Shown: positions 1 through 8,753, counted from the first letter of the stretch. The stretch: 64,000 nucleotides of DNA from JBAOHV01 sp963714875 (GCA_963714875.1 CAVQQI010000008.1:333427-397426); one strand, 5' to 3'. The notes: generated by a model not told the origin, from the letters alone. Numbers and translations: made by a program.

Positions 1-1015
1 TCTGGTGATCAGCGATCTGCCGTTCGTGGTCGAACCCGGCGGATTCCGTGGCGAGCCGCGTACACGGCGCAACCAGACCCACACCTCGTTGTGGATCGTC
101 GCCAAGGCAGATCTCGACGCCACGCCGGTCGGGTCCACGGTGCATGCGACCGAGGTCCGGCTGCCGATCCCGACGGGCCACCTGGTCGTCGACCGAGAGG
201 AGCCCGACGGGTTGTTGCGGGTGGTGCTGCAGCACATGCCGCTGGCCGATCTGATGATCTCGATGGACCCGTCGATGCGCGACCACCGCCACGGCGAACC
301 GATCGACACCGACTACGAGGGCATGGTGGCGTTGGCGGTCCAGCCGTCGGTGATCGGTCGGTACCTCATCGACCCCGTGACCGGCCGCGTGCACGAGTCC
401 GAGCTGGTCAGCGACGACGAGCAGCTCTGGGGCGGCATCCTCACGACGAGCGACATCCACCGCCCCGAGGCACGCCGGCAGCAGCGTCAGCTCTGGTACG
501 CCGGGTGCGGCTTCGATCCCGAGCTGGTGCCCCAACCCTGGTGGGACCTGTACGGCGACGCCACCGATGGGGTGGTTGCTCCCTCGGAGCTGCCCGACCG
601 TGCGGTGCCCGGTGCCGTGGCACGCATCGACCTGGAGTCGATGAAGGTTGCGGAGGTCTGGAGCTACGAGGACGGCGCGTTCCCCTCGCCGCCGACGTTC
701 GTCCCGCGCGCCGGGTCGGACGACCCCGACGACGGCTATGTCGTGGTGGTGGTGCACCGCGACGGCGACAAGGAGGTGCAGCTGTTCGACGCCCACCGCT
801 TGGCGGACGGCCCCGTCGCCCGGGCAACTGCACCCGGGTTCCACCCGGGTCTGTTGCTGCACTCGACCTGGATGGCCGATCGTGTCGGCCGGCGGCCGAG
901 CGAGTACGCCGTACCGGTGCGTCGTGACGTCGCCGGGGCGCTGCGCGGGGTCCCCGGTGTGGTCGCAGATCTGCTGACGATGACCCGCGACCTGCGTCGG
1001 GGAGCGACGCGATGA
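1..1015 (+). CDS. Carotenoid oxygenase (RPE65/CCD family), 5' partial
   Basis: The frame is open to the left edge, so the N-terminus lies outside the window; 336 residues are visible from an internal GTG. The C-terminal part looks like the iron-dependent carotenoid cleavage dioxygenase fold: PTFVPR, then DDGYVVVVVH, LFDAHRLADGPVARATAP and GFHPGLLLHSTWM. In the family a late His of this kind completes the four-His iron site. Such enzymes cleave double bonds of carotenoids, apocarotenoids or stilbenes with O2; the substrate cannot be told. The stop overlaps the next start by 4 bases (ATGA), so the gene is probably co-translated with the acyl-CoA synthetase. Family assignment is moderately sure. 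Confidence 0.7.
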   Translation, partial: LVISDLPFVVEPGGFRGEPRTRRNQTHTSLWIVAKADLDATPVGSTVHATEVRLPIPTGHLVVDREEPDGLLRVVLQHMPLADLMISMDPSMRDHRHGEPIDTDYEGMVALAVQPSVIGRYLIDPVTGRVHESELVSDDEQLWGGILTTSDIHRPEARRQQRQLWYAGCGFDPELVPQPWWDLYGDATDGVVAPSELPDRAVPGAVARIDLESMKVAEVWSYEDGAFPSPPTFVPRAGSDDPDDGYVVVVVHRDGDKEVQLFDAHRLADGPVARATAPGFHPGLLLHSTWMADRVGRRPSEYAVPVRRDVAGALRGVPGVVADLLTMTRDLRRGATR

Positions 1016-2595
1016 TGCCGCTGCTCGACGAGATGGTGCAGGAGCGTCCGGGCGCTGCCGCGGTGGTCGACGCCGGCGGGGTCACGAGCTGGCGAGCGCT
1101 CGATGGTCGGGTGGGAGCGTTGGTCGCCGGACTCCGCGCTCGGGGCCTGGCCGAGGGCGACCGCGTCGTGGCGATGTTGGGCAACCAGGTCGAGCTGGTC
1201 GAGGTGTCCCTGGCGTGCATGCACGCCGGATGGCTGCTGGTGCCGCTCAACTGGCACTGGGTGGCCGACGAGGTGGCCTACGTCCTGGCCGACGCGGATG
1301 CGTCCGCGGTGGTGGTCGACCAGCGCTTCGGCGAAGTGGTCGCCGCAGCGATGACCGCCGGCGACGCGCCCGAGGTCGGCGTCGCCCTGCTGGTCGGATC
1401 CGGTCCCGTCGGTCCCACCGGCGCCGACGACGTGTTCGAGCCCTACGAGTCCGTCGCCGGTGGCCAGCCGCCGGATGAGCTGACCGAGCCGGCCCGCGGC
1501 GGGCCGATGTTCTACACATCGGGCACCACCGGGCACCCCAAGGGCGTGCGCGGGTCGTTGGCGCAGCTGGGCGGATCGCCCGAGATCTGGACCCTGATGG
1601 CGCATTCCATGCGCACGGTGACCGAGTTGCCGGACCGGGACGCCGTCCAGGGGATCTGCGGTCCGATGTACCACTCGGCGCAGTGGGTCATGTCGATGTT
1701 CGCCCTGTTGTGCGGGGCCACCGTGGTGCTCCAGCACCGCTTCGACGCGGATGAGCTGTTGACCCTGGTCGACCGGCATCGGGTGACCAACCTGCACCTG
1801 GTGCCGACGCAGATGTCGCGCCTGCTGCAGCTGCCCGACGAGCGCAGAGCGGCCTGCGATGCATCCAGCCTCTCCTCGATCCTGCACGGCGCGGCGCCGT
1901 GCCCTCCGTCGGTGAAGCGTTCGATGATCGAGTGGCTGGGCCCGATCGTGACCGAGTACTACGGCGGCACCGAGGGCGGGTTCATCTCGACGATCACCAG
2001 CACCGAGTGGCTCGAGCGGCCCAGCAGCGTCGGTCGTCCGCTCGAGATCGTCGAGATCGTCGTGGTCGACGAGGACGGCGCAGCGGTGCCCGCCGGCGTT
2101 GCGGGCGACCTGTACTTCCGCAGCCTGCTCGGCAACCGGTTCGAGTACCACAATGCTGCGGACAAGACCGACGCGGCGCACCTCGAGCCGGGGCTCGCGA
2201 CGCTCGGTGACATCGGGTACCTGGACGAGGACGGGTACCTGCACCTGTCCGACCGTCGCATCGACATGGTGGTCTCCGGCGGGGTGAACATCTATCCCGC
2301 GGAGATCGAGGCGGTGCTGTTCGCAGCGGAGCCGGTGGCCGACGCAGCGGTGTTCGGGATCCCCGACGAGGAGATGGGGGAGTCGGTGCGGGCCGCGCTG
2401 GTGCTGCGCGACGGGGTGGAGTGGAACGACACGGTCCAAGCATCGCTGGTCGCCCACTGCCGGGAACACCTGGCGGGCTACAAGTGCCCGCGCAGCTTCG
2501 AGGTGCACGACGCGCTGCCCCGCAGCGAGGCCGGCAAGTTGTTGAAGCGGTCGCTGCGCGACCCCTGGTGGGCGGCGAGCGGCCGTGCGATCTGA
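1012..2595 (+). CDS. AMP-dependent acyl-CoA synthetase/ligase
   Basis: A 527-residue member of the ANL superfamily, which activates a carboxylic acid with ATP to an acyl-AMP and then loads it on CoA. The phosphate-binding motif FYTSGTTGHPKG starts at residue 167, followed by YYGGTEGG, the hinge region GDIGYLDEDGYLHLSDRR, GGVNIYPAEIE, and the C-terminal catalytic lysine in EAGKLLKR. Length is normal for the family. The start overlaps the upstream carotenoid oxygenase stop by 4 bases. The substrate is not readable; the context suggests a fatty or carotenoid-derived acid, which is only an inference. Confidence 0.9.
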   Translation: MMPLLDEMVQERPGAAAVVDAGGVTSWRALDGRVGALVAGLRARGLAEGDRVVAMLGNQVELVEVSLACMHAGWLLVPLNWHWVADEVAYVLADADASAVVVDQRFGEVVAAAMTAGDAPEVGVALLVGSGPVGPTGADDVFEPYESVAGGQPPDELTEPARGGPMFYTSGTTGHPKGVRGSLAQLGGSPEIWTLMAHSMRTVTELPDRDAVQGICGPMYHSAQWVMSMFALLCGATVVLQHRFDADELLTLVDRHRVTNLHLVPTQMSRLLQLPDERRAACDASSLSSILHGAAPCPPSVKRSMIEWLGPIVTEYYGGTEGGFISTITSTEWLERPSSVGRPLEIVEIVVVDEDGAAVPAGVAGDLYFRSLLGNRFEYHNAADKTDAAHLEPGLATLGDIGYLDEDGYLHLSDRRIDMVVSGGVNIYPAEIEAVLFAAEPVADAAVFGIPDEEMGESVRAALVLRDGVEWNDTVQASLVAHCREHLAGYKCPRSFEVHDALPRSEAGKLLKRSLRDPWWAASGRAI

Positions 2596-2729
2596 GTCGC
2601 CCACGAGTTGGATCTCTCGCCAGCTGAACCGCGCGTCGCTTCTGCACCGCTGCTCCTGAACACCGCTCAGGAGAAAGCTCAATCCGCGACGCCGTTCGTG
2701 CCGATACGACTCCACCGAAGGAGTTCATC

Positions 2730-4127
2730 GTGGACGAGCCGACGCGACCTGCCTGGAAGACCGAGGAGCTGCACACGATCGACGACTCGATCGCGAACCT
2801 CGTGCGTCAGATGCTGCTGGCGATCGCCGGGATGTTCGTCGCGTTCTTGTGCGCCGAGTGGGTCAGCAGCCGCTGGTGGTCGGGGCTGGACGGCATCGCC
2901 GGGTTCACCGCCCGGGGTTTCACCTTCGCGCTCCTGGGCTCGGCGGCGATCTACATCACCTCTGCGCGGCCGATCCGGGTGGCGCTCGCCGCCCAGCAAC
3001 GCGAGATCGAGTCACATGAGCAGTCGCTGCGCGACCAGAACCAGCAGCACGAGCTGACCGCCCGGCTCCAGGCCGCGTTCGAGATGGCGGAGTCGGACCA
3101 GGACTCCTTCGACGTGGTCGCCAGGGCGCTCGACACCGTGCTCGACGCCCCGGCGGAGCTGCTGCTGGCCGACTCGAGCCGGGCACATCTGCGTCGCGTG
3201 GCCGTCGCCGCTGAACACGGCGGACCGGGATGCGGCGTCGAGACGCCGTGGGGCTGTCCCGCGGTGCGTCGTTCGAAGACGATGAGCTTCGAGCGGTCGA
3301 CGGATCTTGATGCGTGCCCGAAGCTGCGGGGTCGCGGTGACGCAGATCCCGATTCCGCTGGTTCGGCCATGTGCGTGCCCGTGACGGTGCTGGGTACGCC
3401 GATGGGCGTGGTGCACACCGCCGGACCTGCCGGTCAGCTGCCTGGAGCGTCGGCCCGTGCGGCGGTCGAAGCGTTGGCGGAACAGGCCGGCTCGCGCATC
3501 GGGGTGCTCCGAGCGATGGCGGCATCCGAGCTGCAGGCCACGACGGATCCGCTGACCGGGCTGTTGAACCGCCGCAGCCTCGAGGCCGAGCTGACCGCGT
3601 TGCGCGATCGTCACGCCGAGTACGCGGTGGCCTTCATCGATCTGGACCACTTCAAGGTGCTCAACGACACGCACGGCCACGAGACCGGTGACCGTGCGCT
3701 GCGCTCCTTCGCCCGTCTGCTGCGTCGGGAGGTGCGCGACGCCGACCTGGTGTGTCGCTACGGCGGGGAGGAGTTCGTGGTCGTCTTCCCCGAGGCGACC
3801 GTGGTCGACGCGGAGCCGATCGTCGAACGACTCGTCGCCTCGCTGTCCGAATCGGTGCGCAGCGGGGACGTGCCGGCGTTCACCATCTCGGTCGGGTTGT
3901 CGGACTCCGAGACGTCGGTCGGCCATGCAGAGGCGATCCGCCATGCCGACGAGGCGATGTTCCGTGCCAAGCAGGCGGGACGGGACCGGATCGTGCGCTC
4001 CGAAGCCGCCGGCTGCGCGACAGCGTTCCGGACCCACAGCGCTGCCGGACACCACAGCGTTCCCGAAGCGCAGGGCGATCCCGATGCAGCTCGGCACCCG
4101 GGCCTGCACCCGGTGGCCGGCAGCTGA
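2730..4127 (+). CDS. Membrane-anchored GGDEF diguanylate cyclase
   Basis: 465 residues. Two N-terminal transmembrane segments (about residues 25-45 and 62-80) lead into a coiled coil, then a GAF-like region of about 130 residues, then a GGDEF domain. The active-site loop is GGEEF at residues 345-349. The inhibitory I-site RxxD (R336-D339) lies exactly five residues upstream, so product inhibition by c-di-GMP is expected. Metal-binding segments FIDLDHFKVLND and DPLTGLLNRR are present. The start is GTG with an AAGGAG site 8 bases upstream. About 38 low-complexity residues follow the domain. It would make c-di-GMP at the membrane in response to an unknown signal. It converges with the next gene, with 9 bases between stops. 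Confidence 0.9.
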   Translation: MDEPTRPAWKTEELHTIDDSIANLVRQMLLAIAGMFVAFLCAEWVSSRWWSGLDGIAGFTARGFTFALLGSAAIYITSARPIRVALAAQQREIESHEQSLRDQNQQHELTARLQAAFEMAESDQDSFDVVARALDTVLDAPAELLLADSSRAHLRRVAVAAEHGGPGCGVETPWGCPAVRRSKTMSFERSTDLDACPKLRGRGDADPDSAGSAMCVPVTVLGTPMGVVHTAGPAGQLPGASARAAVEALAEQAGSRIGVLRAMAASELQATTDPLTGLLNRRSLEAELTALRDRHAEYAVAFIDLDHFKVLNDTHGHETGDRALRSFARLLRREVRDADLVCRYGGEEFVVVFPEATVVDAEPIVERLVASLSESVRSGDVPAFTISVGLSDSETSVGHAEAIRHADEAMFRAKQAGRDRIVRSEAAGCATAFRTHSAAGHHSVPEAQGDPDAARHPGLHPVAGS

Positions 4128-4136
4128 GCGCTCGGT

Positions 4137-4604
4137 TCACCTCGCCGGGTCGCCGATCCGGCCGTGCTGCCACATGGCCCACGACGTGGCTCCTCGCCGG
4201 TGCAGCACCGGGGCGGCCAGCAGCGGTGTGGCCGCCAGCGACACGTAGCCGAGCGTCGCGGTGATGTTGTGGGCGGTGTCCGCAGCACCCAGCGGCGCAG
4301 CTGCAACCCCCAGCGTTGCGACGCCGCAGACGCCTGCGGCGATCCACGCAGGGCCGTCGATCGCCGCCCGCAGCGCTCGCGAGTAGATCGGCAGCCCGAT
4401 GCCGAACACCACGAACCCCGCGGTCATGATCCAGCGGTTCGGCGCGCCGACCTCGGCGAGTCGGCTGATCGCATCGTCGACCGCGGAGTAGTCCGCACGG
4501 GCGAGTCCGGCCACCACCCAGCCGCCGACGAATCCGCCGACGCCGACGATGCCGCCGAGAGCGGCACGCCTGGCGGGCATGTCCAGATCGTGCTCTGGAG
4601 GCAT
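4137..4604 (-). CDS. DUF998-like integral membrane protein, short
   Basis: 155 residues with about four hydrophobic segments, including the stretch HNITATLGYVSLAATPLL that resembles DUF998 proteins. Typical family members are near 200 residues with about six helices, so this copy looks short at the C-terminus; the sequence after AMWQHGRIG is hydrophilic and ends at once. An alternative start is ATG 24 bases downstream (4580). No ribosome binding site is obvious for either. Only 40 bases separate it from the divergent crotonase gene. No function can be given. Confidence 0.55.
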   Translation of the reverse strand: MPPEHDLDMPARRAALGGIVGVGGFVGGWVVAGLARADYSAVDDAISRLAEVGAPNRWIMTAGFVVFGIGLPIYSRALRAAIDGPAWIAAGVCGVATLGVAAAPLGAADTAHNITATLGYVSLAATPLLAAPVLHRRGATSWAMWQHGRIGDPAR

Positions 4605-4644
4605 CGTCGCACCGTAGAGTGCTCTCGCCGACCGAGGAGACGTC

Positions 4645-5421
4645 GTGGGCGACACAGTGAGCATCCGCCGCGACGGTGCGGTGACCATCGTGACGATCGA
4701 GCGGCCCGAGGTCCGCAACGCGGTCGACGCTCCGACCGCACAGCAGTTGGCCCGGGCGTTCGCGGAGTTCGACCGCGACGACGGGGCGTCGGTCGCAGTG
4801 CTCACCGGTTCCTCCGCGACGTTCTGCGCCGGCGCCGATCTGGCCGCCATCTCCGACGGACGCGGGAACAGCGTGCTCGACGACGTCACCGCGGACGGCC
4901 CCATGGGACCGACCCGGATGGAGCTGTCGAAGCCGGTCATCGCCGCGATCGAAGGTTTCGCCGTGGCAGGAGGCCTCGAACTCGCCCTCTGGTGCGATCT
5001 CCGCGTCGCAGCGGGCGACGCGGTGCTCGGGGTCTACTGCCGGCGGTGGGGTGTGCCGCTGGTCGACGGCGGCACCGTGCGACTGCCGCGTCTGATCGGT
5101 CACGGACGGGCGATGGACCTGGTCCTGACGGGGCGCGGGGTTCCGGCCCCCGAAGCACTGGCCATGGGGTTGGTCGACCGTGTCACCGAACCGGGTGTCG
5201 CACTCGACGCCGCCGTCGAGCTGGCCCAGCAACTCGCGGCGCTGCCGCAGCGCTGCCTGCGCTCGGACCGTCGGTCGCTGCTCGAGCAGTGGTCGCTCGA
5301 CCATGATGCGGCGATGGCGAACGAGACGCGCCTGGGGCTCGCGACCATTCGTTCGGGCGAGACCCGGCGGGGAGCGGCCCGCTTCGCCGCCGGAGAGGGA
5401 CGCCATGGGCAACCCGCCTGA
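4645..5421 (+). CDS. Enoyl-CoA hydratase/isomerase (crotonase) family protein
   Basis: 258 residues. The CoA-binding oxyanion-hole motif FCAGADLAA and VAGGLELALWCDLRVA identify the crotonase fold. Of the two catalytic glutamates of classical enoyl-CoA hydratase, the first (GGLEL, E112) is kept. The position of the second (the FGxPE glutamate) is cysteine, C132 in VYCRRWG. That argues for a different reaction, such as isomerase or hydrolase, over simple hydration. The start is GTG behind GAGGAG. It overlaps the VOC gene by 17 bases, so the two are co-transcribed. Confidence 0.85.
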   Translation: MGDTVSIRRDGAVTIVTIERPEVRNAVDAPTAQQLARAFAEFDRDDGASVAVLTGSSATFCAGADLAAISDGRGNSVLDDVTADGPMGPTRMELSKPVIAAIEGFAVAGGLELALWCDLRVAAGDAVLGVYCRRWGVPLVDGGTVRLPRLIGHGRAMDLVLTGRGVPAPEALAMGLVDRVTEPGVALDAAVELAQQLAALPQRCLRSDRRSLLEQWSLDHDAAMANETRLGLATIRSGETRRGAARFAAGEGRHGQPA

Positions 5422-5845
5422 GACGAACAGCTCGTGGCTCCAGAACATCAACGCGGTGACGCTGGTGACCAGCGACATGGCCCGATCGGTCGAGTTCTAC
5501 TCGGACCTGGGTTTCGAGCTGAACTACGGCGGGAGCGACGACGACTTCACCAGCCTGCGAGCCGGCCCCGGCTATCTCAACCTGCAGCTCGTGCCCGGCT
5601 GGGTGCCGCCGAGCCAGGTCTGGGGCAGGGTGATCCTGTGGGTCGATGACGTCGACGCAGTGCACCGGCGAGCGCTCGCTGCGGGGCATCGGTCGTCGAC
5701 CGAGCCCGCCGATGCGCCCTGGGGCGAGCGCTACTTCCACATCTCGGACCCGGCAGGTCACGAGCTCAGCTTCGCTCGACCGTTGGACCGCCCCGCCGAC
5801 CCGTCCGGCGACCCCGACCACACAGATGGAGCGTGCGAGCAATGA
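5405..5845 (+). CDS. VOC/glyoxalase-family protein
   Basis: 146 residues with one betaalphabetabetabeta module pair: NAVTLVTSDMARSVEFYSDLGF near the N-terminus, then GRVILWVDDVDAVHRRALAAG and RYFHISDPAGHELSFARP. These are the marks of the vicinal oxygen chelate superfamily. The glutamate-histidine metal ligands of glyoxalase I are not clearly all present, so the reaction is open: dioxygenase, isomerase or resistance protein. I chose ATG 5405 because it has GGAGAGG just upstream, although the frame is open further back. It sits between the crotonase and a small gene, sharing overlaps with both. Confidence 0.8.
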   Translation: MGNPPETNSSWLQNINAVTLVTSDMARSVEFYSDLGFELNYGGSDDDFTSLRAGPGYLNLQLVPGWVPPSQVWGRVILWVDDVDAVHRRALAAGHRSSTEPADAPWGERYFHISDPAGHELSFARPLDRPADPSGDPDHTDGACEQ

Positions 5846-6237
5846 GCGATGACCCGACTCCCGTGCTGCGGCTGATCGGCGTCTACGACGCGGTCGGCAC
5901 GCTGCGCGGCGAGCTGTCGTACTGGGTGGGAGCACGTCTGGGGCGTGCGCACTGCTCGCTGTGCGACATCACCCACGGGCTGGTCAAGGAGCGCAGCGAC
6001 TGGCGCGACTGCCGCGATCAGCTTCCGGTGCCGTTCGAGACGTATCACCGTGATGACCAACCCGCAGCGGTGCGCGACGTCGCCGAGGGTGTCGTGCCGG
6101 TCGTGGTGGCAGAGACGGCGGTGGGGTTGGTGGTGCTCATGGGCCCCGCCGAGCTCGAGGCATGCGCCGGGTCGGTCGACGCCTTCTCGGCGGCGCTGGA
6201 CCGGTCGCTCGCTGCCGCGGGCCTGTCCGACAGCTGA
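5842..6237 (+). CDS. Small conserved-looking protein of unknown function
   Basis: 131 residues. The start overlaps the VOC stop by 4 bases (ATGA), so it belongs to the crotonase-VOC operon. I do not recognise a named family. The N-terminal part reads RLIGVYDAVGTLRGELSYW and is followed by HCSLCDITHG, where a Cys-x-x-Cys pair next to an Asp and His could bind a metal or act in redox chemistry. The C-terminal half is hydrophobic and helical. No signal peptide or membrane span is evident. Function unknown. Confidence 0.7.
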   Translation: MSDDPTPVLRLIGVYDAVGTLRGELSYWVGARLGRAHCSLCDITHGLVKERSDWRDCRDQLPVPFETYHRDDQPAAVRDVAEGVVPVVVAETAVGLVVLMGPAELEACAGSVDAFSAALDRSLAAAGLSDS

Positions 6238-6275
6238 AGCGTCGCTCGGTTGCAGACCCTCGAGCAGCTGCGGGG

Positions 6276-6918
6276 TCAGGAGGCGGGATCGCCCTGTCGG
6301 CGTCCTCGGGTGATGGCGACCCCGCCGCCGACCAGGACCACCGCAGCGGCGACGAGCCCGACGATGAGTGCGGTGTCGGGTCCGCCGTCGTCCTGCACCG
6401 GAGCGGCAGTGGTGACCGCGGCTTCGCTGTCGAACGCCACGGGCGCATCCGCCCCGTCGCCTGCGACCGGATCGGTCGCGGCGCCCGAGACGTCGAGCGA
6501 GGGATCTTCGTCGGTGGTGGTGACCGGCTCGCCGGTCACCACCACGGTGTCGCTCACCTCGGCGGTCGGGTCGGTCGAGGTCACCTGTACGGACCACTCG
6601 CCTGGGCTCACCTCGGCGTTCACGGCGTAGAGCGAGGTGGTTGCACCGGTGCGCTCCATCGCAAGTGGACCCACCACGGCGCCCGAAGGTCCGCTCAACG
6701 ATGCGGTGACGGTCGCGTCCTCGCGCGAGGTGGCCGTCGCCCTCGTAGACGATGCCGACCTCGATGGCCAGGGTGGTCGGCCCGGTGGCCTCGAGTCGCG
6801 TCATCGTGAGCTCCCCCTCGTCGCCGTGCGCAGCCGCGGTGCCGGCCCCGAGTGCCATGGCGACGAACGTTGCAGCGGTCAGCAGGAGGGGAGCGGATCG
6901 GATGACCGAGGGGCGCAT
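6276..6918 (-). CDS. Secreted membrane-anchored protein (YtkA/CopC-like), frame broken by one base
   Basis: The N-terminal part starts at 6918 with a signal peptide (LLLTAATFVAMALGAGTAAA) followed at once by HGDEGE. The C-terminal part is in another frame: an Ig-like beta region (SPGEWSVQVTS), an acidic linker and a last transmembrane helix (ALIVGLVAAAVVLVGGGVAI) with a basic end. Dropping one base near 6735-6742 joins them into about 213 residues. Layout (signal peptide, one beta domain after the mature N-terminal His, C-terminal anchor) resembles extracytoplasmic copper-resistance or YtkA/YcnI-like proteins; that is an inference. It may be a sequencing error or a real pseudogene. Confidence 0.55.
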
Positions 6919-6951
6919 GGGGCGGAACTGTAGATCGCGGGTGACGGGATC

Positions 6952-7995
6952 TCAGCGCAGGATGTCGGCCAGTTCCCGTGTGTCCGCCCGGTAGGCGCCC
7001 TGCGGATCGTCGGGGTCGCAGAGCGTGGTCGCGTCCAGGTACACCCGCGGCGTCCGGTACAGGTAGGCGAACGCCAGCCAGTGGGGCGGCGAGACGTAGC
7101 GGTCGGCCTCGTTGGCCCGCAACCAGGCTCGGACGCGGGGCGCGTGCTTGGCGCTCATGTTCGGGAACAGGTGGTGCTCGACGTGGTGGCTGAAGTTGAA
7201 GTGCAGCCGGTCGATGACCGCCAGGGTGTTCACGCTCATGGAGTTCTCGATGGGTTCGTTGGTCTCGGTGAGCGGGCGCATGAAGTGGTTGGTGGCGATG
7301 TAGCTCATGACGATGAAATTGCCCACCACCAGGGGGATGACCACGGCGAAGATCGCGTAGAAGGGCCCGGCCAGGACCGCCACGGTCAGCCATGCCAGTG
7401 CGGCCACGGTCGAGTCGATGATCGCCCGGCGACGGTTCAGCCGGCGGAAGCCCCGCATGTAGCGGGACTGGATCCACAGCACGACCTGCCCGTGGAACAT
7501 GAACCAGTAGGCGAAGAACAGGTAGCTCATCGGGTGCCGCGAACCGGGCGCGAGCCGGGCCACGAAGCGGGTGGAGGGGGCCTTCTCGTAGCGGGCCAGG
7601 GTGCCGAACCCGTCGGGATCGGAGTTGCCGTGGTTGGTCTTGCCGTGATGCACCTGGTTGTGCCACGTGCGCCACAGCGTCGGCGACACCAGGAAGGGGG
7701 CGAACCCGAGGTAGCCCAGGAAGGTCTGCAGGCCCTTGGACTTCACCACCGACCCGTGGAGCACCTCATGGGCCAGGAACCCCATCGCCGCCAGGCACTG
7801 CCCGATGACCAGCGACAGGACCAGCGCCAGGTACCACGGCGGGCGAGTGATGACGATCGCAGCGATCGAACCGAAGCCCACGGCCGCCAACGGGATGAAC
7901 CACAGCACCCGCTGGGGCTGCATGGCGAAGGTGTCCTGGGGTAGCTCGGCCTTGATCTGCCTGCGGATGTCCTCGGTGGTGGGGGTGGAGCTCAT
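6952..7995 (-). CDS. Membrane fatty acid desaturase
   Basis: 347 residues, with the three histidine boxes of integral-membrane di-iron desaturases: HEVLH at 76-80, HNQVHH at 112-117 and HHVEHH at 270-275. Hydrophobic pairs of helices lie at about 30-70, 155-175 and 195-235. The enzyme should introduce a double bond into a membrane lipid or acyl-CoA, using O2 and an electron donor. It is divergent from a TetR regulator, and the 137-base gap carries three operator-like palindromes, so desaturation is probably under that regulator's control. Confidence 0.93.
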   Translation of the reverse strand: MSSTPTTEDIRRQIKAELPQDTFAMQPQRVLWFIPLAAVGFGSIAAIVITRPPWYLALVLSLVIGQCLAAMGFLAHEVLHGSVVKSKGLQTFLGYLGFAPFLVSPTLWRTWHNQVHHGKTNHGNSDPDGFGTLARYEKAPSTRFVARLAPGSRHPMSYLFFAYWFMFHGQVVLWIQSRYMRGFRRLNRRRAIIDSTVAALAWLTVAVLAGPFYAIFAVVIPLVVGNFIVMSYIATNHFMRPLTETNEPIENSMSVNTLAVIDRLHFNFSHHVEHHLFPNMSAKHAPRVRAWLRANEADRYVSPPHWLAFAYLYRTPRVYLDATTLCDPDDPQGAYRADTRELADILR

Positions 7996-8085
7996 GTGTG
8001 GGTCCTCGTGGCAGGGGGTGCCGGGGCGGCTCGTGTGTGGGTCGCGCGTGGGGTGACGGAGGTCTGACCTCCTGCACCGCAGTGT

Positions 8086-8131
8086 GGTTACGTCGCCGTA
8101 ACCTACGCGGCCGTAACTTACGGGACCGTAG
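8086..8131. promoter_or_regulatory. Three tandem TetR-type operator palindromes
   Basis: TACG-N4-CGTA occurs three times, starting at 8089, 8104 and 8119, with an exact 15-base period. The first copy is the longest perfect palindrome (GGTTACG-TCGC-CGTAACC, 8086-8103). The third ends two bases before the first possible ATG of the regulator and overlaps a TAGTAT element (8129-8134) that could be its -10. Position between the divergent desaturase and TetR genes fits autoregulation plus control of the desaturase. Confidence 0.75.
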
Positions 8132-8144
8132 TATGATGGTCAAC

Positions 8145-8753
8145 ATGGCGGACGGCACACGCACGCGGCTCACCGGGGTCGAGCGACGCAACCAACTGGT
8201 GCAGGTGGGCCGCGCGGTGTTCGCCGAGAAGGGCTACGAGGGCACCTCGGTCGAGGAGATCGCCGAGCGGGCGAAGATCTCCAAGCCCATCGTGTACGAG
8301 CACTTCGGTGGCAAGGAGGGGCTGTACGCCGTCATCGTGGACCGCGAGATGGAGTACGTGATCGGACAGATCTCCGCCGCGATCGACGCCGAGACCCCGC
8401 GCGAGATGATCGAAGGCGCTGCGCTCGCGTTCATGCGCTACGTCGAGGAGCGGCCCGACGGGTTCGCGGTGTTGCGCAAGGACTCGCCCACCACCAGCGG
8501 CCTGGCCAACCTGCTCGCCGAGGTGGCCCAGCGCGTCGGCGACGTGCTGCGCACCCAGTTCAAGTCCGCCGGCTACGACCCCAAGGCAGCGCCGCTGTAC
8601 GCCCAGGCGCTGATCGGCATGGTCACCTTCGTCGGCCAGTGGCGTGAGGAACACCCGAAGATGTCCGCCGAGGAGGCAGCGTCGCACATCTCGGCCCTCG
8701 CGTGGATGGGCCTGCGCCATCTGCCCCGCACACCGGCGAAGATCGAGCCGTAG
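8145..8753 (+). CDS. TetR-family transcriptional regulator
   Basis: About 202 residues from ATG 8145; ATGs at 8133 and 8136 are in frame and possible. The N-terminal helix-turn-helix is canonical: AVFAEKGYEGTSVEEIAERA, then KISKPIVYEHFGGKEGLYAVI. The C-terminal ligand and dimer domain is helical (RPDGFAVLRKD, GQWREEHP). ATG 8145 is favoured because the third operator and a -10-like TAGTAT lie directly upstream, which suggests a very short or absent leader. The likely targets are the desaturase and itself. The inducer is probably a fatty acid or acyl-CoA, by analogy with other regulators paired with desaturases. Confidence 0.9.
   Translation: MADGTRTRLTGVERRNQLVQVGRAVFAEKGYEGTSVEEIAERAKISKPIVYEHFGGKEGLYAVIVDREMEYVIGQISAAIDAETPREMIEGAALAFMRYVEERPDGFAVLRKDSPTTSGLANLLAEVAQRVGDVLRTQFKSAGYDPKAAPLYAQALIGMVTFVGQWREEHPKMSAEEAASHISALAWMGLRHLPRTPAKIEP

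Noticed and set aside
736..2715. Minus-strand frame of 659 codons opposite the acyl-CoA synthetase
   Set aside because: Composition is Arg/His/Gln-biased low-information sequence, and the plus-strand gene has complete ANL motifs.
4128..4136. Frameshift as the cause of the short DUF998-like protein
   Set aside because: Other minus-strand frames into the diguanylate cyclase gene show no further membrane segments, so there is no lost C-terminus to recover here.
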